Part shown: in pieces, positions 55,506-64,000 of the stretch
Layout: each line of letters opens with the position of its first letter
Position numbering within the stretch: position 1 is the stretch's first letter
Assembly: GCF_018294505.1 (NCBI RefSeq)
Contig: NC_057811.1
Location: 22,424,579 to 22,488,578 of the forward strand
DNA: 64,000 nucleotides
Source: Triticum aestivum
Lineage: Eukaryota > Streptophyta > Magnoliopsida > Poales > Poaceae
Reading direction: 5' to 3'
Notes under the pieces: model-generated
What the model saw: only the letters and a program-made list of their open reading frames with translations
Told to the model about the DNA's origin: nothing
Database searches by the model: none
Translations under genes and position numbers: made by a program

Positions 55506-56887
55506 GGTGTATTCTTTGTTGATGGCCCTAGAGGTACAGGAAAGACCTTCCTATACAGGGCGATGCTTGCCAAGGTGAGGAGCGATGGCAAGATTGGTAT
55601 CGCTACCGCGACGTCGGGCGTCGCCGCTTCTATCATGCCTGGCGGCAAGACTGCCCACTCGAGGTTCAAGACCCCATTGAGTTGCAATGATGGAGCCTCG
55701 TGCAGCTTCACCAAGCAGAGTGGGACCGCGAAGCTGCTAAGGATGGCCTCATTGATAATATGGGACGAGGCCAGCATGACGAAGCGACAAGCGGTCGAGG
55801 CATTGGACAATAGCATGCGCGACATTATGGGAATACGCGACCGACCCTTTGGAGGAAAGACTGTTGTTTTTGGTGGGAACTTTAGGCAGGTGCTTCCGGT
55901 CGTCAGAAGGGGGTCGTGGGGCCAGATAATTGATGCAACCCTCCGAAGTTCTCATCTATGGAAGGGTATGCGGCAGCTTCGGCTCATCACCAATATGAGG
56001 GCTCATAATGACACGTGGTTTGCAGATTACTTGCTAAGGGTCGGCAATGGCACTGAGGATGTCGACGATCAAGGCAACATACTACTCCCTGAAGACATCT
56101 GTCTGCCATCTACAGGCGAGGTTGACGACCTGGAGAAGCTTATTGACCACGTGTTTCCGAGTCTAGATGACAACATGTCTGATTCGAATTACATGACACT
56201 CGCGCAATCCTTTCCACGACAAACGACAATGTCGACAAGATAAACATCCGCATGATAGAGCGTTTTCATGGAGATGAAGTAATCTACCATAGCTTTGACA
56301 GTGCGGAGGACGACCCATATGGCTACTACGCTCAGGAGTTTCTGAATGGATTGACTCCTAACGGTCTTCCTCCGCATGCACTCAAGCTAAAGCTGAACTG
56401 CCCTGTCATACTTCTAAGGAACATTGATCCAGCTAATGGACTGTGTAACGGCACTAGGCTTGTTGTTAGAGGTTTTGAGAGGAACACCATTGATGCAGAA
56501 ATCGTGATTGGACAACACGCTGGCAGGAGGGTCTTCCTTCCTCGAATACCTCTCTGCCCATCTGAAAACGACATGTTCCCGTTCAAGTTTAAAAGGAAGC
56601 AATTTCCTATAAGGCTTAGCTTTGCTATGACCATTAACAAGGCTCAAGGGCAGACCATCCCGATTGTTGGTGTGTACCTACCCAATCCCGTGTTATCTCA
56701 TGGTCAGCTCTATGTTGCTCTGTCTCGAGCCACCGCGAAAAGAAATATAAAGATACTCATTCAGAAGGAGAAGCCGAAGGAGAAGGCCAACAAGCAAAAG
56801 GACAATCCAAAGAAGCGAAAAAGACCGACCGTGTCCTTACTGACGTCGATGAAGAACATCGTCTACAAGGAAGTCCTTACAGGCTGA
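55506..56887 (+). pseudogene. Helitron Pif1-type helicase domain
   Basis: Walker A GPRGTGKTF (about 55524-55550), ATSGVAAS, Walker B IIWDEASM (about 55752-55778), KTVVFGGNFRQVLPV and the WKGMRQLRLITNMR block are in one frame to 56243. After a one-base shift near 56205 the frame reads ILSTTNDNVDKINI, LPPHALKLKLNCPVILLRNI, MTINKAQGQT (about 56629-56658) and HGQLYVALSRAT (about 56698-56733). It ends with a Lys-rich tail and TGA-containing stop at 56885-56887. All superfamily-1 Pif1 motifs are visible, so decay is recent or slight. Confidence 0.92.
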
Positions 56888-57465
56888 ATTCCGGTCTTAA
56901 TAGACCGGCAGGTTTTGTAATGACAGAGCATTTACTCTTGCGATGGTCAAGATTTGCTGTAATTCGTTTTTTTACATATAACTTTTTATTTGGTATTTTG
57001 ATAGTTGGAGGTATACTCCATTTAGTTGAGCTACTAAATGCATTTCAATAATCATCCGTCACATTGGCACCATCATCGTTGTTATAGGTTTTCTACTATC
57101 GCAATGTTTTTGGGAATGTACATGTCACACAGCGTAGTATTTCATGTGTAATATGTGATTCAGATATAATGATTGGCCTGATAAATATCTGGAACATGCA
57201 ATGAAACTCTTGTATTACGGCAAGTGATCATATCCGTTGTTATTATTTTGGTATTTTGATAGTATGCTTGAATGTAAAATTATTGGCATCCTTATTATCC
57301 CTGTATTATTCTGATAGGTCGGAACTATCAGATTATTATTGGTCTGAATTATAAGACCAACACATGCAGAAGGGGAGCTATGATTATTAAGCTACTATAG
57401 TGCTCCATAGTACATGTGAGTGCCCGTGCGTCAAATAATCTCGCTGCCAACTAAATCTCATCTGG
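56888..57465. other. Helitron 3' part and boundary
   Basis: No gene. gtgcccgtgcgt at about 57419-57431 is the only match to a Helitron-type GC-rich terminal stem, and its partner arm and CTAG end are absent. Confidence 0.4.
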
Positions 57466-57534
57466 TTCCCAGAATATGCTTTTTTACGGGTTGAGGTTGC
57501 GGCGTCTGATCTGGCACATCCCTTCCCGGCCCGC
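57466..57534 (+). mobile_element. MITE fragment (matches 59124-59193)
   Basis: ttcccagaatatgctttttt through acgggttgaggttgcggcgt to cttcccggcccgc is nearly identical to part of the element at 58993-59241. It is a 69-bp fragment of the same MITE family. Confidence 0.7.
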
Positions 57535-58992
57535 AAAATTTAAATTTGTACTTCTTGTGCATTTCCATTTTTATCACTTCTAATAATCTCATTGAGTGTT
57601 TACATCTCATCGTGTTTACCAAGAACACGAGTGATAATTTGAATTTTGTATAGATCTTGTGGTTTGATTTGATTCCCCTTGCGTTTGATGCAGAGGTGGG
57701 TTTTCCTGCAAACTTTTTTAAAGTTACAGTGGTAGTAGCATGGATGTAGCGGTGGATCCAATTCCCCTGTTGATTTTCTTTCTGCTAGCCTGGGCGTTTG
57801 ATTCCACTGGCCTTTTTTGCTGTTAGATGCAGGGGTGTGTGTTTTTAGGTAGTACTTGCATCTAAGTTACATCAATTTCAGTGAAATTTCCTCTCAAATC
57901 ATAGAGTAGTGACACTGTAATTTCAGTGTAATTTCCAAAGTTAACCACAGTTCAAAATTTTCTGTTACTTCTGTGATTTTTTTTGGGGGGGAGGGGTTGC
58001 CCTATGTTGGGTCTCCAAGCATTCTAGAACCTTTTTCTTTTTGTGGTTTTCTTCGTTGGGTAGTATGTGTATCAATTTTATAACCTTTTTTCTATGTTTT
58101 CTGTAGTGTTGCATCTAAGTTTACAGCAGCTCCAAGATTGTAATCTCGTTAGTTACAGTGTAATTTCCTCTGAAATTACAGAGTAATCATAGTGTTCTTA
58201 CAGTGTACTTGTAATTGCAGTGTAATTTGCAGGGTAAGTACACTGTAAATCCCACTACTATGTTATTGTAATTACAGTGCAATTTCTCTATAATTTATAG
58301 TGCTGTTATAGTGTAATTTCCATGGGTAATCACAGTGCATTCTTACTAGAATATTTCTTTTTTATATCTCATTTCTTCTATATACATTTTCTTTACATTA
58401 TTCTTCCTTGTTGCAGTTTGCTTCCCTGTAACCATTCGAAAGCATTGGTTTTCTTAAATCGTTTGTTGGAAGGGAAGAGCCTTTGCTTTCCTAGATCCAG
58501 CTTTCAATGAGCAGTCTGAATTTCTCTTGCAGATTAGAATGATGGAAATTAAGAATTGATTCTAATTTCTTATTTGATCCCTTTTTCAGAATGCAAATTA
58601 ACAATGATGGAGAAGAATGCTTTTTTGCTTGAGAGAGATGTTGAACTTCTTTTTTCACACTATGGATAGGGCAGTGTGTATGTTGGTTCAGTGTGTCTTC
58701 ATCTGTAGAAGAGAAAGTGTGTATGTTGGTTCAGCTGTGTCTCTATAATCCGTAGATGACACGAGGTACTATACTTGCAAGGTTTTCTTACTGTAATTTC
58801 AAGCTTTTTCACTGCTTGTCATGAATGCAAGTGTGTCCAGCCCAACCGACGTACATACATACCAACTCATGACTTGGGGCTGCAAACCGGTGTCTTTGAG
58901 ACTCGACAAGTTCCGGTCATAATATCATTGTAATTTCAGAAGTTCCAATGCTAATTGGACTAAGTTTTGTGCATCTAGACTTTAACTCTTAA
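57535..58992. repeat. Non-genic AT-rich DNA with cagtgtaatttc-type repeats
   Basis: From about 57880 to 58330 the phrase (t)acagtgtaatttc and its variants recur many times at irregular spacing. The rest shows no coding signal. Confidence 0.6.
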
Positions 58993-59241
58993 GAGCAACT
59001 CTAGCAGACCCCGCATTCTCCTGACCCGCAAAACATTTTTGCAGTTCGCAGAAAAACGCTTTTGCGGGTCGGCGCGGACGGCCGCAGTTGCAGACCCCGC
59101 ATAATGGACCCGTAAAAAAGGATATTCCCAGAATATGTTTTTTTACGGGTTGAGGTTGCGGCGTCTGATCTGGCACATCCCTTCCCGGCCCGCACATCCC
59201 TTCCCGACCTTCACGAATTTTCTGCGGATCTAAGAGAGCTC
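58993..59241. mobile_element. Putative Harbinger-like MITE, ~249 bp
   Basis: The left end is GAGCAACTCTAGCAGACCCC. The right end read in reverse complement is GAGCTCTCTTAGATCCGCAG, a degenerate match. Internal gacccgcaaaa / cccgtaaaa and cgcggacggccgc are typical of this GC-rich MITE type. Target duplication is unclear. Confidence 0.5.
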
Positions 59242-60894
59242 AGACCTAAAAATTTGTACATGGCTGCATTAATCTAGGACCTGGCGAGGATGGGTTCAGC
59301 GAGCAAGCATCCTTTCATGGATTTCTGGTCCATGAGAACTTGTTTTCGGCTGATATCGAGCATACTGTGTTGTGGTGCCGTAGCGGGACAACAAGGATTC
59401 GACTTAGAAGGAAAGCAGCGTCAGGAGGCTGTCAGTGGCGAGATGGTGCATTTTCTGCCATTTTCTGAGACCATTGTTTCCATCATGCTAATTCTTAATC
59501 GCTTTAATAAAGTCTGTTCAATATTACTATACTTTCTGTTTCAAGGAGGAAGCCTATCATTCTGGTTTCATTTTCTGCATATTTGCTATGTTCATGTTAT
59601 CTATTCTCTTCCCCACAATCCGGGATATTATTGTACTTCTTATTTGCTGTTACCACCGCTTGTGATCTATAAATGGGTTAAGCATATTTGATCTTATCAG
59701 GAGTTTAAGAAATAAAATGGAAAAGGAAATTACTATATATATTGACATTTTTAGAGCGAGTGAAAAAATACTGCAGATAAATATTGATAGTTATGGAATT
59801 TCCTAAGGTGGTTCATATGACCATACCTGGAATATTAAGAGTTTAACAAAAGAGGACACTAAACCACCAAGCGTAGATGAATGAGGTGACAACGAGTAGC
59901 CCTAAGAAACAAAGAAAAACATGCCCAGAGAGAATCAGTACTCAGGTATATTGCAGTGCCAACTAAATTGGCATTACTAATACAACTGCTTTTCGAGGTT
60001 TTGACATTGTATAAATACTCGGTGTGTGTGCCGGAAAGCTATAGTGATATTGTGTAAAAGGCAAGAGAAATAACATCCATATTGCACAAAATGATCCATT
60101 AGTCATAACTTTATACAGTACTTTTGAATGCGAAGTAGCAACACCAAAGTCGATGCCATTAGCAAGAAACTGTTAAAAGGATGAATATTAAGTTTTTGTC
60201 CTACTATTTGTCTTCTGCATGTTTAAAACATAACAAAACCGGAAAAGGAAATAACTTAATTTTAATATCTTTAGACTTATTAGTATATATATCCATAATA
60301 AAAGAAGCCAAAATCCCCATATAATATCCTGAAACAAATAATATATTATCGGCAGACTTAGTATTTATTACGGCAGGTGATCATATCCGGTGTTTATAGA
60401 ATGGCATGTTCGGTGTTTTTCCTTGTAAAGTACTACTGGGTTGATCACGCCGAATCACAACTTTCCTTCCAATACGTTATAGTATCCAATCTCCCGGTGT
60501 GGCCTACCATACGTTCATTGGGTTTCCCAGTTTGGCCATTAATTTTCCCTTAATCAGATTTGCTTATAAGGAAAGTTAAATCCTGCTTATTCCGGTCGGG
60601 AAAGGGAGACGTATATAATAGATATATAATCCGGCGTTTATTTATTTGCCCAGTGCAGTAAGGAATAAAAATAATTGCTTGTCCGTTTATTAGCAAGGTT
60701 TTGTAATGGAAACATGCAAAGATGGAAGGATAAGGGGCACCTTCCAATCCATACAACATGCTAATGCCTCACCGACCTGGTGCCGGACAATTCCCCTCCG
60801 ACACTCATATATATGGTCCGGCTGTGAGTCCACCATTGTCCAATGCCCCCTCGCTCGCTCATCCTGGTGCTAAGATGACTTTCTGCCCGCGGTA
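59242..60894. other. Non-genic, no recognised feature
   Basis: A forward open frame at 59290-59691 (133 codons) has no recognisable domain. No terminal repeats or exons recognised. Confidence 0.35.
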
Positions 60895-62656
60895 ATGGCT
60901 GCAATGCCGATTTTTGATGGAGTGGACGACGCAGTCGAGTACATCTACAACTACGTCATGGTTTCCTCAGACGAGGAGGAATTAGAGTTTGTTCTGGCAG
61001 ACCTAAACTCCATCTATACTTTATTTGCACTTGTTAGCTGCAGATCACTACCATTATAGTTTGCATTATCGGCTTCTTATTTTAAACCCGAGTAAAAATC
61101 TGTTCTTTCACCTAACCATGGCGATTAGTTGGTCACGTTCATAAGTTGTTGCATGCATGTACTGGTTAGGATCATGCTATCCTTTCTAGGTCCATAAGGT
61201 TCTTAAGATCAAACGCAGTGGTTGCAAAAAACTGGCCATGCGCTAATATTATCCTTTTACATTACGCCATGATAGTACCATCCACAGCACGTTATTTTAA
61301 ACTACAAATTTTCTTTGAACGGTAGTATATTGCAACGGGTCCTGGTGCATGATACATGTACCATCTACAGATTTTTTCATAACTGTAATACTACAGAAAT
61401 ACATTACAACCTAACATGTCATAATAGATTTGGTTATCTTAAGAAATAGTACTTCTCTCCTCAAATGACAGTACAACTCCAATTAGAAGATACATACATT
61501 TCAGACCTTACTAAATTTTTGAAAAAATGTACTATTGTTTGCCCACACATTGAAGTACTACATTTTTTTGATACCCTTATTTTTCTAACAGCTTTGCTAT
61601 CATGCCGGTTTGTTTGCAGCACAATATGGATAAGGAGCCCTCGTCCATTCTTGATCGAGTTAAGTCTACGGACTATCCAAGACACCATGCGAGCTGATAC
61701 ATGGGTCAATCCGAGGTGCTTCGATCTTGCAGTGCGTAAGCTTACTAGCGACGCGATACAGAGGAACGCAGGAACAGACTTTGTTGGCTCCACGCATATG
61801 TTTGATTTGCAATTCCATCGCCTAGCATGGGGGCTGAGTCAGACTGGCTTAGGCCAAGCTGAACGCACCAACTTGTTGATTAACACTGTTATTGTACGGC
61901 CTTTGCCGAAATACAACGTGCTCATGACCCCGTCCATTGTAAGGATTCTCATTCTAAAAAATTGGTGTGTATACTACCTGTTCACCATTAACTTTGTATA
62001 CCTATTGCCGTTGTATTTGGTGGATTCCTCCTACGGCCTCCTTGTAGTTAATATTGAAAATAGGAGGACTCTCCTGATTGATCATTCCAATGAGTAATTC
62101 CTAGGCTCAGAGGACTTTCATGACAAGGAACTTAAGAAGGAAGCCCTGATAGTTTTGCAAGAATTTGGCAGTGTATTGCAACAGGGGAGGCCTGGTTTGA
62201 ATCCCCAACTCGTGGATTGGCCACAAGATCATACCTATATTACAGCCCCGCAGTAATAGTTTAAATTGGTCATGCATATTATAGCCACACTGATATAGGT
62301 TCTAACATATGGATTTTTTTGGTCACAGCCTAGACTCTGGATTCAAAGTCCTACAGGAGATGGCTCACCAAGATGATACTCTCGGGCATAACATGTCCAG
62401 GACTTCGGTACGTGCATATATAACAAGTTTCTGTCTTCCATAGCTTTGTTAATTATAAATTTATGTTCTTCCTATCACGTAGGTCTGTTGTGCAATTCAT
62501 TTTTCGGCGATTTATTAAATTTTTATTTATGTTTTTCAGGATTCAATACAGCTCAGAAAGCACTTGCTGGTCCAGATGCTGATGATCAAAGGCAATGAAG
62601 CAGCTGGAAACATCCCAGCTGAAATTACAGCGTCCTTGAGGTTTTTGGACGAATGA
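60895..62656 (+). pseudogene. Degenerate ULP1/C48 cysteine-peptidase-like gene
   Basis: Exon-like blocks are consistent with a plant ULP1-family (SUMO-protease-like) gene. An N-terminal block at 60895 reads MAAMPIFDGVDDAVEYIYNY then SSDEEELEFVLADL. 61620-61938 (after TTTGCAG, before GTAAGG) reads TIWIRSPRPFLIELSLRTIQ, WVNPRCFDLAVRKLTSDAIQ and the RPLPKYNVLMTPSI core strand. About 62015-62256 reads YGLLVVNIENRRTLLIDHSN E, a TAA at 62095, then FHDKELKKEALIVLQEFGSV to a stop. 62329-62407 reads LDSGFKVLQEMAHQDD. 62540-62656 reads DSIQLRKHLLVQMLMIKGNE to TGA. The usual catalytic HW(Y) is SSY and the usual DCG is DSG, so the catalytic His and Cys appear replaced. Such genes are often carried by Mutator-type elements. 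Inactive as a protease, by inference. Confidence 0.6.
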
Positions 62657-64000
62657 CTATGGACTGATGCATATTCAAATGTCGCAAATATAATAAGCTA
62701 ATAGAACTTTGTTAGGGATCAAATTGAGATTATCCTTTTGGCAATATGAATAATGTATTGGATTATATATATGTAGGGAATAAACGGTTTGATGGTACCC
62801 TCTAGCTTCGTATTCGCTTCAACGTTGTCTGCTTGTTTTGGTTATATCTATATATTTTGGCTTCTATGTATATTTTGTACTTTAATACCCGTGCGGTCAG
62901 GAGCAGGTTTGTTGCATGTTACTTTTTGTTGTTTTGTTGTTTTGGATATATTAAACATTTGTTTTGCGACGCACCCTATAATTCCTCGTTTCGTATAACT
63001 GTATCCAAGATATGTCAACTAGAACTCGAAATATCACGTCAATGAGAACAAGTCATGAACTACATATTTGGCAATACGAACTATATATAACTAACACGTC
63101 AATGCCTACTTATCAACATCAGCGCTAAAAGAAAAGCAGTTGTCGTAAATCATAGGCTGATGGAAAGTATGTACCTCATATTCAAAGCTTATTGAAAGCC
63201 AACAATCATTTCCTGCATGCTTTGCCTGCAAATTAAAGTGGAGCTTGACCCTATTGTCATGATGTAATGGACTCAAGTTATCAAAATTTTGTGGATCTTA
63301 CTCTTACATGAGAAGGCATCAAGGCTCCCCCTGATTGTACATTCACCAAGGTTTGGTTGATCAAAGAACACATTTACACTGAAAACAGACATATGCAATA
63401 CGATACATTAGTAGCAAGGAAATCCTATGTTACCAGGAGCACGACGAGTTCAAGACAGAAGAAAATATGTCATACCAGTCGAACGATGTGTATTCTAATA
63501 GCTTCATGTCGAATGTCTTGTCAACTCATACAAATAACTACCAGATCAGATGTGTGTCTAGAAGCTTAGCTTCATAATAAAAGCTGCCAATCAACACATC
63601 AAAAGATAACTACAATGAGTTAATATACAGTCAACCAAACAAGTGACATAAAAGGCCAAAGCATTATTTTTCAGTGAGAAAATAAGTGAACAAAAAATTC
63701 ATTATAATTTCACCGTTACCAATTTAATATTTTAATAGACAAATCGCATATTGTAACTATTGTATTTTTATATGCGAAAATTTTATACCTCATAAAAACT
63801 ATTCAATAACTTAAAGAAATAGTAAAGAAAAAAATTGTTTTAAGCAAGTTTGGATCTTTTACATCTTCTCTGATTTATTAGCAGACGTACTCCGTTGCAA
63901 TCCTTCGGTGTATACATTAATATGAGTTAGTAAATTAAATATTTCATTTGTCTGGGATAGAGAAATAAGATTGTATTAAATCTAGACATATGATTTTCCT
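62657..64000. other. Non-genic AT-rich sequence
   Basis: No coding exon, RNA gene or transposon terminus recognised in the last 1.3 kb; the window ends in AT-rich DNA. Confidence 0.4.

Larger units (their letters stand above)
46410..56887 (+). pseudogene. Helitron Rep/Pif1-helicase gene, multi-exon, multiply disrupted
   Basis: This encoded the HUH endonuclease-helicase that nicks, unwinds and transfers the Helitron strand. Order: a phase-1 exon array with basic repeats (46410-50239), the helitron_like_N/Rep region (50339-52530), a linker (52540-53330) and the Pif1-type helicase (55506-56887). Lesions seen: TGA at 48414-48416, TAG at 51522-51524, a 22-bp templated insertion near 52496, a frameshift at about 52950, the solo LTR at 53336-55505, and a frameshift at about 56205. 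The start is taken as ATG 46410 (MGNSKSTAGEHQTDDDVTT), whose exon ends in a phase-1 GTATGA donor like its neighbours; an upstream start cannot be excluded. Confidence 0.85.
42994..57430 (+). mobile_element. Helitron (autonomous type, now inactive)
   Basis: A rolling-circle DNA transposon. The 5' end is proposed at A/TCTATCTCTACTCCTAATGG (42994; 42998 is an alternative), fitting the TC start, the preceding host A and the TCTACTCCTAATGGAG-like terminus of plant Helitrons. The Rep/helicase gene on the same strand occupies 46410-56887. The 3' end is proposed near 57430, where gtgcccgtgcgt resembles the left half of the usual GC-rich terminal hairpin. The right half and the CTAG end are not found, so the 3' terminus looks truncated. 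Inside lie an antisense gene fragment and a solo LTR. Boundaries are inference; the Rep/helicase identity is firm. Confidence 0.75.

Noticed and set aside
59290..59691. 133-codon forward frame downstream of the MITE
   Set aside because: No recognisable domain, Phe/Ile-rich tail from AT-rich DNA, and no splice or promoter context.

Overview
This is nuclear DNA from a grass, most likely a Triticeae species (wheat, Aegilops or barley group). The evidence is Stowaway MITEs with CTCCCTCCG termini and TA duplications, a BARE/Angela-like solo LTR starting TGTAGGAGATATGCCC, a Gypsy 3' LTR starting TGAGGGAGTCCTGG, a Helitron with a plant-type Rep/helicase, GT-AG introns, and the dominance of nested, decayed transposable elements over genes. 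There is no sign of a prokaryotic, organellar or viral segment.

Layout. 1-4.8 kb: non-genic, with a three-copy repeat, a Stowaway-like MITE (1921-2177) and a small gene fragment. 4.88-8.2 kb: an intact F-box gene followed by a second copy of its C-terminal half without an F-box, with a Stowaway MITE between them. 12.8-23.9 kb: a probable minus-strand multi-exon gene of unknown function. Exon pieces are readable at 14.3-14.6 kb and 20.8 kb, its putative first exon and 5' region are tandemly duplicated at 15.0-15.8 kb, and a degenerate Ty1/copia element (15.9-20.1 kb) is interleaved. 24.0-28.7 kb: two large inverted-repeat (foldback or Mutator-like) elements. 29.7 kb: a Tourist MITE. 31.3-33.9 kb: an intact three-exon wall-associated receptor kinase (WAK), the best gene in the window. 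34.2-36.8 kb: nested tandem repeats and tRNA-like SINE-type pieces. 36.8-41.8 kb: a 5'-truncated Gypsy element with integrase C-terminus, antisense ORFs of the 'putative gypsy type transposon' kind and a complete 3' LTR. 41.8-42.9 kb: a foldback element with arms of about 0.5 kb.

43.0-57.4 kb: a large Helitron. It carries an antisense gene fragment (44.7-45.9 kb) and a multi-exon Rep/Pif1-helicase gene (46.4-56.9 kb). The N-terminal part of that gene is an array of tandemly duplicated phase-1 exons encoding repeated basic motifs. The gene is dead: an in-frame TGA, an in-frame TAG, a 22-bp templated insertion, two frameshifts, and a 2170-bp solo LTR (53336-55505, 5-bp duplication GGTGT) just upstream of Walker A.

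57.4-64 kb: MITE pieces, AT-rich repeats and a degenerate ULP1/C48-peptidase-like gene (60.9-62.7 kb) whose catalytic His and Cys appear to be lost.

The genes are not a coordinated pathway; they are isolated plant genes in a transposon landscape. The most unusual structure is the Helitron exon array, where three identically sized two-exon modules and another duplicated exon keep the frame because every intron is phase 1.
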